Below, one piece after another: positions 55,008 to 62,589 of a DNA stretch of 64,000 nucleotides. The position numbers and the translations under genes were made by a program. The notes beneath the pieces are model-generated. The model was not told the origin of the DNA. It made no database searches and worked only from the letters and a program-made list of their open reading frames with translations. The stretch is taken from the NCBI GenBank assembly GCA_900317155.1, contig ONFO01000002.1, forward strand, positions 94,112-158,111, read 5' to 3'. The first letter of the stretch is position 1. Each line of letters begins with the position of its first letter. Source of the stretch: an uncultured Bacteroidales bacterium. GTDB lineage: Bacteria; Bacteroidota; Bacteroidia; Bacteroidales; F082.

Positions 55008-55766
55008 GTGGAAAGTCAGCCTTTGGTATCGATAATCATGCCCAGCTATAATGCCGAAAACTATATAGCCGAAAGCATCCAATCCGTGTTGCATCAAACC
55101 TATTCGAATTGGGAACTCATCATAACGGACGATTGTTCAAACGACCAAACCCCTGCTATTGTACAATCTTTTTGCAGACAAGACTCGAGAATCGATTTTG
55201 TCATAGCCCAACAGCACTCTGGCATTGCTGGCACCCGAAACCAATGTCTTTCAAGAGCCAAAGGCCGATTTGTCGCCTTTCTTGATAACGATGATCTATG
55301 GTATCCTGAAAAACTTGAGAAACAAGTCCGTTTCCTAACCGAAAATGCCTATCCCTTCGCCTATTCGGAATACGAGCTCATGAATGAAGACGGTACACCT
55401 AAAGGAAAAACCATCAAGACCGCAGGTGTGATTGACTATGACAAGTATTTGAAAAACACTATAATAGGCAGTGGGACCATCATGCTCGACACAAACAAGA
55501 CAGGAAGCCTGCAAATGCCCGACAATGCTACAAGTGACGACATGGCCTTGTGGTGCAAAATCTTGAAGGACGGTCATCGCGCCTATCCCATGAAAGAAAT
55601 CTTGATGAAATACAGGGTTAGAAGCAACTCAGCTTCCGCTAACAAACTGAAAGCCGCCAAAGATGTATGGCTCGTTTATCGGAAACAAGAAAAACTATCC
55701 TTTTTCTACGCCCTGACTTGTTTCTGTTGCTATGCTTTTAATGCCACCATCAAACGGATTTTCTGA
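55008..55766 (+). CDS. Family 2 glycosyltransferase
   Basis: A 252-residue GT2 enzyme: VSIIMPSYNAENYIAESIQSVLHQTYSNWELIITDDCSNDQT covers the nucleotide-binding part, GTRNQCLSRAKGRFVAFLDNDDLW contains the DxD-type DNDD, and DDMALWCKILKDG follows in the acceptor domain. The C-terminal tail is hydrophobic, as in membrane-associated members. The start is a GTG at 55008, 13 bases after manC; no in-frame ATG lies near the first strand. Its stop overlaps the start of the FemAB-like gene by one base. Confidence 0.9.
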   Translation: MESQPLVSIIMPSYNAENYIAESIQSVLHQTYSNWELIITDDCSNDQTPAIVQSFCRQDSRIDFVIAQQHSGIAGTRNQCLSRAKGRFVAFLDNDDLWYPEKLEKQVRFLTENAYPFAYSEYELMNEDGTPKGKTIKTAGVIDYDKYLKNTIIGSGTIMLDTNKTGSLQMPDNATSDDMALWCKILKDGHRAYPMKEILMKYRVRSNSASANKLKAAKDVWLVYRKQEKLSFFYALTCFCCYAFNATIKRIF

Positions 55767-56569
55767 TGCAGGATTTCTACCTTTATCGCCAAGCATGGCG
55801 CTTCGATGGAGCGCCTCATGAAGAGCAAAAACTGCAAAAAAAGGAATGGAAAGCGCTTCTCAAGCAAAGCGGATTAATGGTCAGAAACACATACGATTTT
55901 GACTGCCAAGAGACCTGTTTTTGGAACCTGATTAAAGACCATTTTGGAGGACTTGAGGAGTTGTCGGGCAACACAAGAAAGAAAGTCCGTCGTTCACTCG
56001 AGCATTTGGAATTCCGACGCATAGATAATGAACCCATCCTCAAATTAGGTTACCCTATTTTAAGAGCCACTTTTGACGATTATGCTGTCACCGACCGCCT
56101 CACCAACCGTCAGACGTTTGAAGCCTATATGAAATGGTGTGAAATGAAGCATTACGATTATTGGGGGGTTTATGATCGAGTAGAGGATACTTTTATCGGT
56201 TTTTGTGCCAACCGTGTTTGGGCTGATGCTTGTGAATACGGTGTTGTGGGCATCAAACCGGAATACAAAAGGAAAAGCACAGCTTATCCATACTATGGAT
56301 TATTCTATTCCATGAACAAGTATTATTTACAAGAAAAAGGCTTTCGTTATGTCACAGATGGCTCACGTAGCATTACGGAACACTCTCATATTCAAGATTT
56401 TCTAATTGATAAATTCCATTTTCGTAAATCTTACTGCAAATTAGCTGTCCATTATCGATGGTGGTTAAAGATAATGGTCAATTTGTTGTACCCATTCAGA
56501 AAAATCATAACTTTGCCGCGTATTAGGGCAATTCTCAATATGGAGGCCATGCAGCGTGGAGAAAAATAA
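55766..56569 (+). CDS. FemAB/GNAT-like acyltransferase of a polysaccharide cluster
   Basis: A 267-residue protein. The segment SGNTRKKVRRSLEHLEFRRID and the later GFCANRVWADACEYGVVGIKPEYKRKSTAYPYYGLFYSMNKYYL region resemble the GNAT-fold of FemAB-like acyltransferases found in exopolysaccharide clusters. These transfer acyl or aminoacyl groups to a glycan. I do not recognise a specific family with certainty. It overlaps the GT2 gene before it (by one base) and the sugar transferase gene after it (by 14 bases), so the three are strongly coupled. Confidence 0.6.
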   Translation: MQDFYLYRQAWRFDGAPHEEQKLQKKEWKALLKQSGLMVRNTYDFDCQETCFWNLIKDHFGGLEELSGNTRKKVRRSLEHLEFRRIDNEPILKLGYPILRATFDDYAVTDRLTNRQTFEAYMKWCEMKHYDYWGVYDRVEDTFIGFCANRVWADACEYGVVGIKPEYKRKSTAYPYYGLFYSMNKYYLQEKGFRYVTDGSRSITEHSHIQDFLIDKFHFRKSYCKLAVHYRWWLKIMVNLLYPFRKIITLPRIRAILNMEAMQRGEK

Positions 56570-57158
56570 ACACAACATAGGATTCTTTTTCAAATGGTGC
56601 TTCGATCGCATCGTGGCATTAGTAGGTCTTATTCTTCTGTTTCTTCCTTTGCTCTTCATTGCCATTCTTATCAAATTGGATTCAAAAGGGCCTGTTTTCT
56701 TCATGCAATGGCGTATTGGAAAGGATGGCAAACCCTTTAGGATCTGTAAGTTCCGAACTATGCACATGAAAGTGCAAGGCGATTCCGTCACCATTGCCAA
56801 CGATCCCCGTGTAACACGGATTGGCCATTGGCTGCGTCACAGCAAGGTGGATTGCCTTACCGAACTTGTCAATGTATTCATCGGACAAATGAGCTTTGTA
56901 GGACCGCGTCCCGATGTGCCTGGATATGCTGATCAACTACAGGGTGATGACCGTCGCATCCTTCAACTTCGTCCTGGCATCACAGGACCAGCCAGTATCA
57001 AATACCGCAACGAGGAAGAACTCCTTGCCCAGCAAGCCGACCCAAAATGGTATAATGACAATGTTATTTGGCCTGACAAAGTGAAAATCAATCTAGATTA
57101 TTTGGATCATTGGAGTTTCTTTGGAGATATTAAATTGATTTTTAAGACTATATTTTAA
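56556..57158 (+). CDS. Undecaprenyl-phosphate sugar phosphotransferase (bacterial sugar transferase family)
   Basis: A 200-residue monotopic phosphoglycosyl transferase: one hydrophobic re-entrant helix (about 20-40), then SKGPVFFMQWRIGKDGKPFRICKFRTM, and MSFVGPRPDVPGYAD at 112-126. It should start repeat-unit assembly by moving a phosphosugar to undecaprenyl phosphate. Unusually, the catalytic Asp-Glu-Leu-Pro region reads KVDCLTELVN (97-106): Asp99 is kept, but the partner glutamate is Cys100 and the proline is Thr. Start is a GTG at 56556 inside the previous gene. Its product is probably acted on by the neighbouring GT2 enzyme. Confidence 0.85.
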   Translation: MEKNKHNIGFFFKWCFDRIVALVGLILLFLPLLFIAILIKLDSKGPVFFMQWRIGKDGKPFRICKFRTMHMKVQGDSVTIANDPRVTRIGHWLRHSKVDCLTELVNVFIGQMSFVGPRPDVPGYADQLQGDDRRILQLRPGITGPASIKYRNEEELLAQQADPKWYNDNVIWPDKVKINLDYLDHWSFFGDIKLIFKTIF

Positions 57159-57162
57159 TATC

Positions 57163-58662
57163 ATGAACCAACAAAGCCCTATAGAAAGAATTGTCAACAG
57201 TAAGTTTTATCCCTTGCTGTTGTTTTTTGTTTCCTTTGTGTTTGTGACTTTGTTTTCACGTTCAACATCGTTTCTTTACATCACTGAAGGAAGCGATCCT
57301 TCATTATTTAAATCAATGGGGATGGCTATACTAAAAGGCCACACACTTTACATTGATTATTTCGACAACAAGGGCTATATTCTTTATTTCATATACGCTT
57401 TGGGAGTATGGTTGGGAGGAAATCTTCCACTTTTATTAATGCAAAGTTTGTCACTGACAATCACCCTCATTATTTGGGACAAGATGCTAGCGCTTTATCG
57501 TGATGAGCATTTCCGATTCATCGGTCTTGCTGTTGCTTTGCTGTTGCTCTTGTGTTTTTATACCGAGGGTGGTTTAACCCAAGAGTGGTGTTTGCCTTTA
57601 GCATCCTATCCTCTGCTGATTTATTTTCGCTCATTGAAAACAAATCAGGAAATCCACTCTTTGCAAATGTTCACTATAGGATTATGCTTCGGAATCATCA
57701 CATTTATTCAAATCAACAATGCTACACCATTCCTTGGTTTCTTAGCATATATTTGGATTCGTCAACTTTTGGAAAAAAGAATCAACAATTTTATTTCGAG
57801 TTTGATGTGTTTTATTTTGGGTCTATTACCAATAGTTATAATAAGCGTACTCTATTTTTATCTAAAAGCTGGATGGCATGGTGTTTATGAAATGGTTTAT
57901 GCTTCTTTTCTATCCAATTTTGAATATCTGAGTGCAATTTCTCACTCTCACATTCATTATGTCGTTTTCTACTTTTTGTTTCTCATTTCCTTTTTGTTGT
58001 TTGCAATCATTTCCTGTCAAGATAAGAAAGTCTTAATCCCTCTGCTTCTCTCAACGGCAATGTTTATTGTCTCATACGGAAAGTTATGCCACATCTATTA
58101 CCTAATGGCATTTGTGCCATTATGTATTGTTGGTTTTATGACCTTTGATTTTTCGGAGAAAAAGAAATTGAAAATAGTATTGGTGGGGCTGTCATCCATT
58201 AGTTTAATCTTTTACATCATAAAACCTCTACATTTGTTGGTGAATGATCTCATTCTAGGAAACGAAAAAGAAGTTGCTATCTATCGCGATTTTCACAATT
58301 TTGTTGAAAGCATCCCTGAAGAGGAACACGATTCCATTTACAATTATAACTTAAACAGTTACGGAACCTCCATGATGCAACACGAAGGCTTGTTGCAATG
58401 TAATAGGGTGTTGTTCTCCACTTTAGCTTTCAAACTGCCAAAACTACACGAAGAAGAAGTAAACAAATCTTTTTCTGCTCCTTTATGGATTATGATTTCA
58501 TGGAAAAAAACCTATAAAAAAAATGACGCATACTTCATTTTGAACAACTACGAACTAAAGTATTCATTTATTTACGACAGGATATACCTTACCAAACCAA
58601 AAATTGGTAAAGCTTTTGAAATATGCCTTTACCGTCGCAAAGACCCCGTCCCAGCCCCGTAG
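57163..58662 (+). CDS. Multi-pass membrane protein, GT-C-like glycosyltransferase candidate
   Basis: A 499-residue protein with about 11 predicted helices. The N-terminal loop has ITEGSDPSLFKSMG and YIDYFDNKGYILYFIYALG, like the first extracytoplasmic loop of GT39/GT-C enzymes (acidic residues near the first helix, then a FDxKGP-like motif). The C-terminus is a soluble domain of about 120 residues. The last residues PVPAP come from a GCCCC-GTA-GGGGC repeat that also supplies the stop codon. Probably a polyprenyl-sugar-dependent transferase, but no firm family is recognised. It is the last gene of the second polysaccharide set. Confidence 0.65.
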   Translation: MNQQSPIERIVNSKFYPLLLFFVSFVFVTLFSRSTSFLYITEGSDPSLFKSMGMAILKGHTLYIDYFDNKGYILYFIYALGVWLGGNLPLLLMQSLSLTITLIIWDKMLALYRDEHFRFIGLAVALLLLLCFYTEGGLTQEWCLPLASYPLLIYFRSLKTNQEIHSLQMFTIGLCFGIITFIQINNATPFLGFLAYIWIRQLLEKRINNFISSLMCFILGLLPIVIISVLYFYLKAGWHGVYEMVYASFLSNFEYLSAISHSHIHYVVFYFLFLISFLLFAIISCQDKKVLIPLLLSTAMFIVSYGKLCHIYYLMAFVPLCIVGFMTFDFSEKKKLKIVLVGLSSISLIFYIIKPLHLLVNDLILGNEKEVAIYRDFHNFVESIPEEEHDSIYNYNLNSYGTSMMQHEGLLQCNRVLFSTLAFKLPKLHEEEVNKSFSAPLWIMISWKKTYKKNDAYFILNNYELKYSFIYDRIYLTKPKIGKAFEICLYRRKDPVPAP

Positions 58663-58700
58663 GGGCGACACCATTTTAAACAGGCTAGGTGAGTCCCAAC
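58654..58700 (+). repeat. GCCCC/GGGGC palindromic repeat at the end of the GT-C-like gene
   Basis: GCCCC (58654-58658) pairs with GGGGC (58662-58666) around GTA. The TAG of this loop region serves as the stop codon of the upstream gene. The CCCCGTAGGGGCGACA wording matches a dispersed repeat type of Bacteroidota. The remaining region to 58735 shows no gene. Confidence 0.55.
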
Positions 58701-58735
58701 CTTTTTCATGCAGTCTTCCAAACAGCTGACCACAT

Positions 58736-58758
58736 AAAAAAACCCCGTAGAAACGGGG
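58736..58758 (-). terminator. Intrinsic terminator of the minus-strand tRNA-like transcript
   Basis: On the minus strand, CCCCGT-TTCT-ACGGGG is followed by TTTTTTT. It lies about 45 bases after the truncated tRNA-Asn. On the plus strand there is no T-run, so it serves minus-strand transcription. Confidence 0.7.
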
Positions 58759-58802
58759 AGAATCTACGAGGCCAAAAAATTAATAACATGAAACATAAAA
58801 AT

Positions 58803-58855
58803 TGCGCCCCCTTCAGGACTTGAACCTGAGACCCCCTGATTAACAGTCAGATTGC
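58803..58855 (-). pseudogene. Truncated tRNA-Asn (GTT): anticodon arm to 3' end only
   Basis: The minus strand reads CTGA-CTGTTAA-TCAG, an anticodon arm with GTT (asparagine), then a variable loop, a T arm with GGTTCAAGTCC and an acceptor-like GGGGGCGCA end. No matching 5' acceptor strand (GCGCCCC) or D arm is found upstream; instead there is CAGAA-AG-TTCTG, an unrelated hairpin. It is therefore either a tRNA remnant, such as an attachment-site scar of an integrative element, or a tRNA-derived small RNA. Confidence 0.7.
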
Positions 58856-58887
58856 ACAATGTCACAGAACTTTCTGTTTTGCGGTTG

Positions 58888-58895
58888 CAAAAGTA
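58888..58895 (-). promoter_or_regulatory. Promoter -7 box for the tRNA-Asn-like transcript
   Basis: The minus strand reads TACTTTTG, matching TAnnTTTG. Transcription would begin near 58880, pass through the tRNA-Asn remnant and end at the terminator at 58736-58758, giving an RNA of about 145 bases. Confidence 0.45.
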
Positions 58896-59130
58896 CAGCT
58901 TTTTTCATTACTGACAATATTTTTCCGACAAAATTTTTCAAATATTTTATATCTAATTGATAATCAATATGAAAATTTAATCACTATAGACAGAAGTATT
59001 CCTAAGAAAATGGCGTTTTTGTCTTTAGTTACATGCGGCGGCTAAGAAAGCTTACGACCTTTACAATTTGTCAACCACCGCTATTGAGCTATAAAACGTG
59101 CTCCATCCCCGAAGGGAATCTCTTTTTTCT
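58896..59130. other. Intergenic region without recognised gene
   Basis: Between the tRNA-like unit and the pfkB promoter the sequence is A+T-rich, has stops in all frames and contains no hairpin-plus-T-run. Part of it (around 59070-59115) looks like decayed repeat text. Nothing else can be supported. Confidence 0.4.
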
Positions 59131-59138
59131 TACCTTTG
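59131..59138 (+). promoter_or_regulatory. Promoter -7 box for the PfkB-family kinase gene
   Basis: TACCTTTG matches TAnnTTTG. It is followed by a 48-base leader made of repeated TTGAATTTTGAATATTAAAT-like text, also seen at 12393-12420 and 35143-35194. Confidence 0.5.
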
Positions 59139-59186
59139 CACAAATTTTGAATCTTGAATTTTGAATATTAAATCCTTGAATCCCAA

Positions 59187-60164
59187 ATGAAGAAAATCCT
59201 CGGAATAGGAAGCACCTTGGTCGACATCCTTAGTCAGGTGCCCAACGAAGAAGTGCTAAACGAACTCAACCTCCCCAAAGGGAGCATGACCTATGTCAAC
59301 ATCAACGACGCCGTCAGTATTGGCGAACGCCTCGCCCAACAATATGGTAGCCAACGTGCCGCCGGTGACTCGGCAGCCAACACAATGAGTGGCCTCGCCC
59401 GACTCGGTGCAAAGTCTGGCTTCCTCACCATGATGGGTAACGACGAGATGGGGCAGTTTTTCACCAATGAAATGACCCGCACTGGCGTAGAGATGCTTGC
59501 CCTTAAAAGTGATACCCCGACAGGCCGCGTCATCGCCATGGTGACCCCCGACGGCGAACGCACTTTCGCCACCTGCCTCGGTGCCTCTATCGAACTCAGC
59601 CCCGATGACATCAAGCCTGAACTGTTCGACAACTGGGACATCTTCTATATCGAAGGTTACCTCGTGGCTAACCCCGACATGCTGCGCAAAGCCATCAGCA
59701 CGGCAAAAGATAAAGGTTTGAAAATCGCCATTGACCTAGCCAGCTATAACGTGGTAGAAGAAAGCCGCGATTTCCTTCTTGAACTCGTCAACAACTATGT
59801 CGACATCGTGTTTGCCAATGAACAAGAAGCTCTGGCCCTCACAGGTATGGAACCAGAAAACGCTTTACACTATATCGCAGAGCGTTGCGAAATCGCCGTG
59901 GTAAAAATAGGAGCCAAGGGAGCATACATCCAACGAGGCAATGAAATCGTCACCATTCCGCCCTTGAAGGCTGATGTGGTCGACACCACCGGCGCTGGCG
60001 ACATGTGGGCCGCTGGTTTTCTCGCAGGACTCGTCAAAGGCGAAAACCTACAAAAATGCGGCATGATGGGTGCCATCGTAGCCAAAAACATTATCGAAGT
60101 TATGGGTGCCAAGATGGACGATGAACGCTGGGATAATATTCATAAGGCCATAGCAGAATTATAA
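59187..60164 (+). CDS. PfkB-family carbohydrate/nucleoside kinase
   Basis: A 325-residue ribokinase-fold kinase. GSAANT-type substrate loop (AAGDSAANTMSGLARLGAKSGF), a central PTGRVIAMVTPDGERTF and the anion-hole motif VVDTTGAGDMWAAGFLAGL with the catalytic aspartate are present. The N-terminus (ILGIGSTLVDI) resembles the adenosine-kinase-like subgroup common in Bacteroidota. The actual substrate (sugar or nucleoside) is not clear. It is followed by a palindromic repeat and then the EF-G paralog. Confidence 0.85.
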   Translation: MKKILGIGSTLVDILSQVPNEEVLNELNLPKGSMTYVNINDAVSIGERLAQQYGSQRAAGDSAANTMSGLARLGAKSGFLTMMGNDEMGQFFTNEMTRTGVEMLALKSDTPTGRVIAMVTPDGERTFATCLGASIELSPDDIKPELFDNWDIFYIEGYLVANPDMLRKAISTAKDKGLKIAIDLASYNVVEESRDFLLELVNNYVDIVFANEQEALALTGMEPENALHYIAERCEIAVVKIGAKGAYIQRGNEIVTIPPLKADVVDTTGAGDMWAAGFLAGLVKGENLQKCGMMGAIVAKNIIEVMGAKMDDERWDNIHKAIAEL

Positions 60165-60166
60165 AA

Positions 60167-60260
60167 ATGCTGGATGCTGAATTAGGAATGCTGAATGACG
60201 CGAAGCGATGTATAAACTCGTCTCCATTCCGCATTCCGCATTCATCATTCCTCATTAATT
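60167..60260. repeat. Imperfect inverted repeat of ATGCTGAAT/ATTCCGCAT type
   Basis: The left arm (about 60167-60201: AATGCTGGATGCTGAATT..., GGAATGCTGAATGACG) and the complement of the right arm (about 60221-60260) are largely the same, giving a long stem around a loop of about 20 bases. The arms are built from ATTCCGCAT-type units known as dispersed repeats in Bacteroidales. There is no T-run. Confidence 0.6.
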
Positions 60261-60295
60261 TGTAGCATTATTGCTTAAGGTATCAATTTATTTTG

Positions 60296-60303
60296 TACCT
60301 TTG
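60296..60303 (+). promoter_or_regulatory. Promoter -7 box for the EF-G paralog gene
   Basis: TACCTTTG matches TAnnTTTG, 60 bases upstream of the start. A TTG at 60271-60273 gives a loose -33 element at 22 bases. The leader of about 55 bases is longer than at most genes here, so post-transcriptional control is possible. Confidence 0.55.
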
Positions 60304-60363
60304 CGCCCACTATAGTTATTTTCGCGAGAATTAAATATTTAATAATTAGCTAGTTAGATAAAA

Positions 60364-62499
60364 ATGAAGGAATTCCAAACAAAAGACATCCGTAATGTTG
60401 CCCTCATCGGTGCAGCTAAGTCGGGTAAGACCATCCTTGCCGAAAACATGCTTTATGAAGGCAAGCTCATCAACAGAAAAGGTAGCACCGAAGAGAAGAA
60501 CACTGTTTCCGACTACCGTCCCATCGAGATGGAACGTCAGATTTCGGTGAACGCCTCCATGATGTACACGATTTACAACGACAAGAAAATCAACATCCTG
60601 GATACCCCTGGTTTCAGTGATTTCTCAGGCGATATTGTCAGCTGCCTTACCGCTGCCGACATCGCTGTCTGCACTGTGAACGCCCAATCGGGTGTGGAAG
60701 CTACCACCGAAAACGCCTGGCGCCATGCTGCCAACACCAACAAGCCTGTTGTGTTCTTCATGAACCAACTCGACCACAGCAACGCCAACTTCGACAACAC
60801 AGTCCGCGAACTGAAAGAATACTTCGGCGATAAGGTTACGCCTATCCAATATCCTGTCAATACAGGTGAAGACTTCAACGCCGTCATCGATTTGATCATG
60901 ATGAAGATGTTGGTCTTCAAGAATGGCAACGGTGCCCCTGAGATTCAGGACATTCCTGCTGCCGAAATGGCCAAGGCCGAAGAGATGCACAACAACCTCA
61001 TCGAGCACGCCGCTGAAGGTGAAGAGGCTCTGATGGAGAAGTTCTTCGAAGAGATGACTCTGAGCGAGGAAGACATGGAACGCGGTATCCATCTGGGTAT
61101 CGTCAACCGTGAGATGTTCCCCGTGCTCTGCGGCGCTGCCAAGCGTGGCGTGGGTGTCACCCGTCTGATGGAGTTCCTCATCAACGCCTGCCCGTCGCCT
61201 GCCGACATGCCTGCTATAAAAGCCAACAACGGCCAAGAGTTCCACAACAGCGTCGACGACCCGACCGCTTTGTTCATCTTCAAGGTCACTACCGAACAGA
61301 ACCTCGGCGATGTGGCCTGGATGCGCGTCTATGGCGGTACCGTGGTGAAGAGCCAAGACCTCATCAACCCGCGTACGGGCAACAAGGAGCGTCTCTCACA
61401 GCTGCTGGTGTTCCGTGGCAAGAACCGTGAAGAGGTAGAGAAAGTCAACGCTGGTGATATCATCTGCACCATCAAGTTGAAGGACGGCCGCATCGGTGAC
61501 TCGCTCGTCGACGCCAAGGTTGCTGAAGCCACCTTCCCAGAGATTCCGTTCCCGACCCCGATCTTCTCGATTGCCGTCAAGGCCGTCAACTCACAAGAAG
61601 ACGAGAAGCTGGGCAGCATCCTCAACGACATCCACAAGACCGACCCGACCGTCATCGCCGGCATGTCGCGCGAGCTGCGCCAGAACATCCTGCAATGCCA
61701 GGGCGAATATCACTTCAACACCCTGAAGTGGTACTTCGACAATGTCTATAAGATCGCCATCGAGACGGCTTCGCCGAAGATCCCGTATCGTGAGACCATC
61801 ACCAAGAGCGCAAGCGCCAGCTACCGTCACAAGAAACAATCCGGTGGTAGCGGTCAGTTCGGTGAGGTGCACATGCAATTGGCTCCTTACTTCGAGGGTT
61901 ACACCGACCCGAGCGAACTGCAGGTGCGCGACAAGCAAGAGTACGAACTGCCTTGGGGTGGTAAGCTCATCTTCGCCAACTGCGTCGTCGGTGGTGCCAT
62001 CGATGCCCGCTTCATGCCCGCCATCCTGAAGGGTGTGAACGAACGTCTTGAGCAAGGCCCGCTGACGGGTTCCTACGCCCGCGACATCATCGTCTACATC
62101 TACGACGGTAAGATGCACCCGGTCGACTCCAACGAAATGGCCTTTAAGATCGCCGGTCGTATGGCCTTCAGTGCCGCCTTTAAGAACGCTGGCCCGAAGA
62201 TCATGGAACCTATCTACGACCTCGACGTGCGCATGCCCGCCGACCTCATGGGTGCCGTGATGACCGACCTGCAAGGCCGTCGTGCCATCGTCATGGGCAT
62301 GGACAGCGACCACAACTACCAGACCATCCACGCCAAGGTTCCGTTGGCCGAGATGGACCGCTATTCAACCTCACTGAGCTCACTGACCTCGGGCCGTGGC
62401 ACCTTCACCATGAAGTATGCTGAATACCAGCAAGTGCCCACCGACGTTCAGAACCGCCTCCTCAAGGAGTACGAAGAGAGCCAGAAGGAAGAAGAATAA
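60364..62499 (+). CDS. fusA2: Elongation factor G paralog (EF-G2-like)
   Basis: A 711-residue protein with the full EF-G layout (G domain, domains II to V). The G1 loop GAAKSGKT is at 16-23, but G3 reads DTPGF (80-84) instead of DTPGH, so the catalytic histidine is lacking, and G4 is NQLD (134-137) instead of NKMD. Domains III-V are well conserved (KKQSGGSGQFGEVHMQL, SYARDIIVYIYDGKMHPVDS). A paralog lacking GTPase activity, EF-G2 of Bacteroides thetaiotaomicron, is known to support translation during gut colonisation and carbon limitation; this gene looks like its counterpart. It has strong, G+C-rich, highly biased codon use, implying high expression. Confidence 0.88.
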   Translation: MKEFQTKDIRNVALIGAAKSGKTILAENMLYEGKLINRKGSTEEKNTVSDYRPIEMERQISVNASMMYTIYNDKKINILDTPGFSDFSGDIVSCLTAADIAVCTVNAQSGVEATTENAWRHAANTNKPVVFFMNQLDHSNANFDNTVRELKEYFGDKVTPIQYPVNTGEDFNAVIDLIMMKMLVFKNGNGAPEIQDIPAAEMAKAEEMHNNLIEHAAEGEEALMEKFFEEMTLSEEDMERGIHLGIVNREMFPVLCGAAKRGVGVTRLMEFLINACPSPADMPAIKANNGQEFHNSVDDPTALFIFKVTTEQNLGDVAWMRVYGGTVVKSQDLINPRTGNKERLSQLLVFRGKNREEVEKVNAGDIICTIKLKDGRIGDSLVDAKVAEATFPEIPFPTPIFSIAVKAVNSQEDEKLGSILNDIHKTDPTVIAGMSRELRQNILQCQGEYHFNTLKWYFDNVYKIAIETASPKIPYRETITKSASASYRHKKQSGGSGQFGEVHMQLAPYFEGYTDPSELQVRDKQEYELPWGGKLIFANCVVGGAIDARFMPAILKGVNERLEQGPLTGSYARDIIVYIYDGKMHPVDSNEMAFKIAGRMAFSAAFKNAGPKIMEPIYDLDVRMPADLMGAVMTDLQGRRAIVMGMDSDHNYQTIHAKVPLAEMDRYSTSLSSLTSGRGTFTMKYAEYQQVPTDVQNRLLKEYEESQKEEE

Positions 62500-62540
62500 A
62501 AACAGAACAAGAGTATTTTTTCATAAGTATTGCATTTTTT

Positions 62541-62574
62541 CCCCGCTGCACGTTTGCTGTGGCGGGGTTTTTTT
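62541..62574 (+). terminator. Intrinsic terminator after the EF-G paralog
   Basis: CCCCGC (62541-62546) pairs with GCGGGG (62562-62567), followed by seven Ts. The loop is 15 bases and contains TTTG at 62553-62556, which can also be the -33 element of the next gene's promoter. Confidence 0.8.
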
Positions 62575-62585
62575 GTATACCTTTG
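62553..62585 (+). promoter_or_regulatory. Promoter of the TPR lipoprotein gene, overlapping the terminator
   Basis: TTTG at 62553-62556 and TACCTTTG at 62578-62585 are 21 bases apart. The start codon begins at 62590, only 4 bases after the -7 box, where transcription itself is expected to begin, so the message may be leaderless. Confidence 0.6.
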
Positions 62586-62589
62586 CGCC

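Noticed and set aside
58803-58876. Complete functional tRNA-Asn
   Set aside because: The anticodon arm, T arm and 3' acceptor strand are present, but no 5' acceptor strand or D arm can be folded from the upstream bases.
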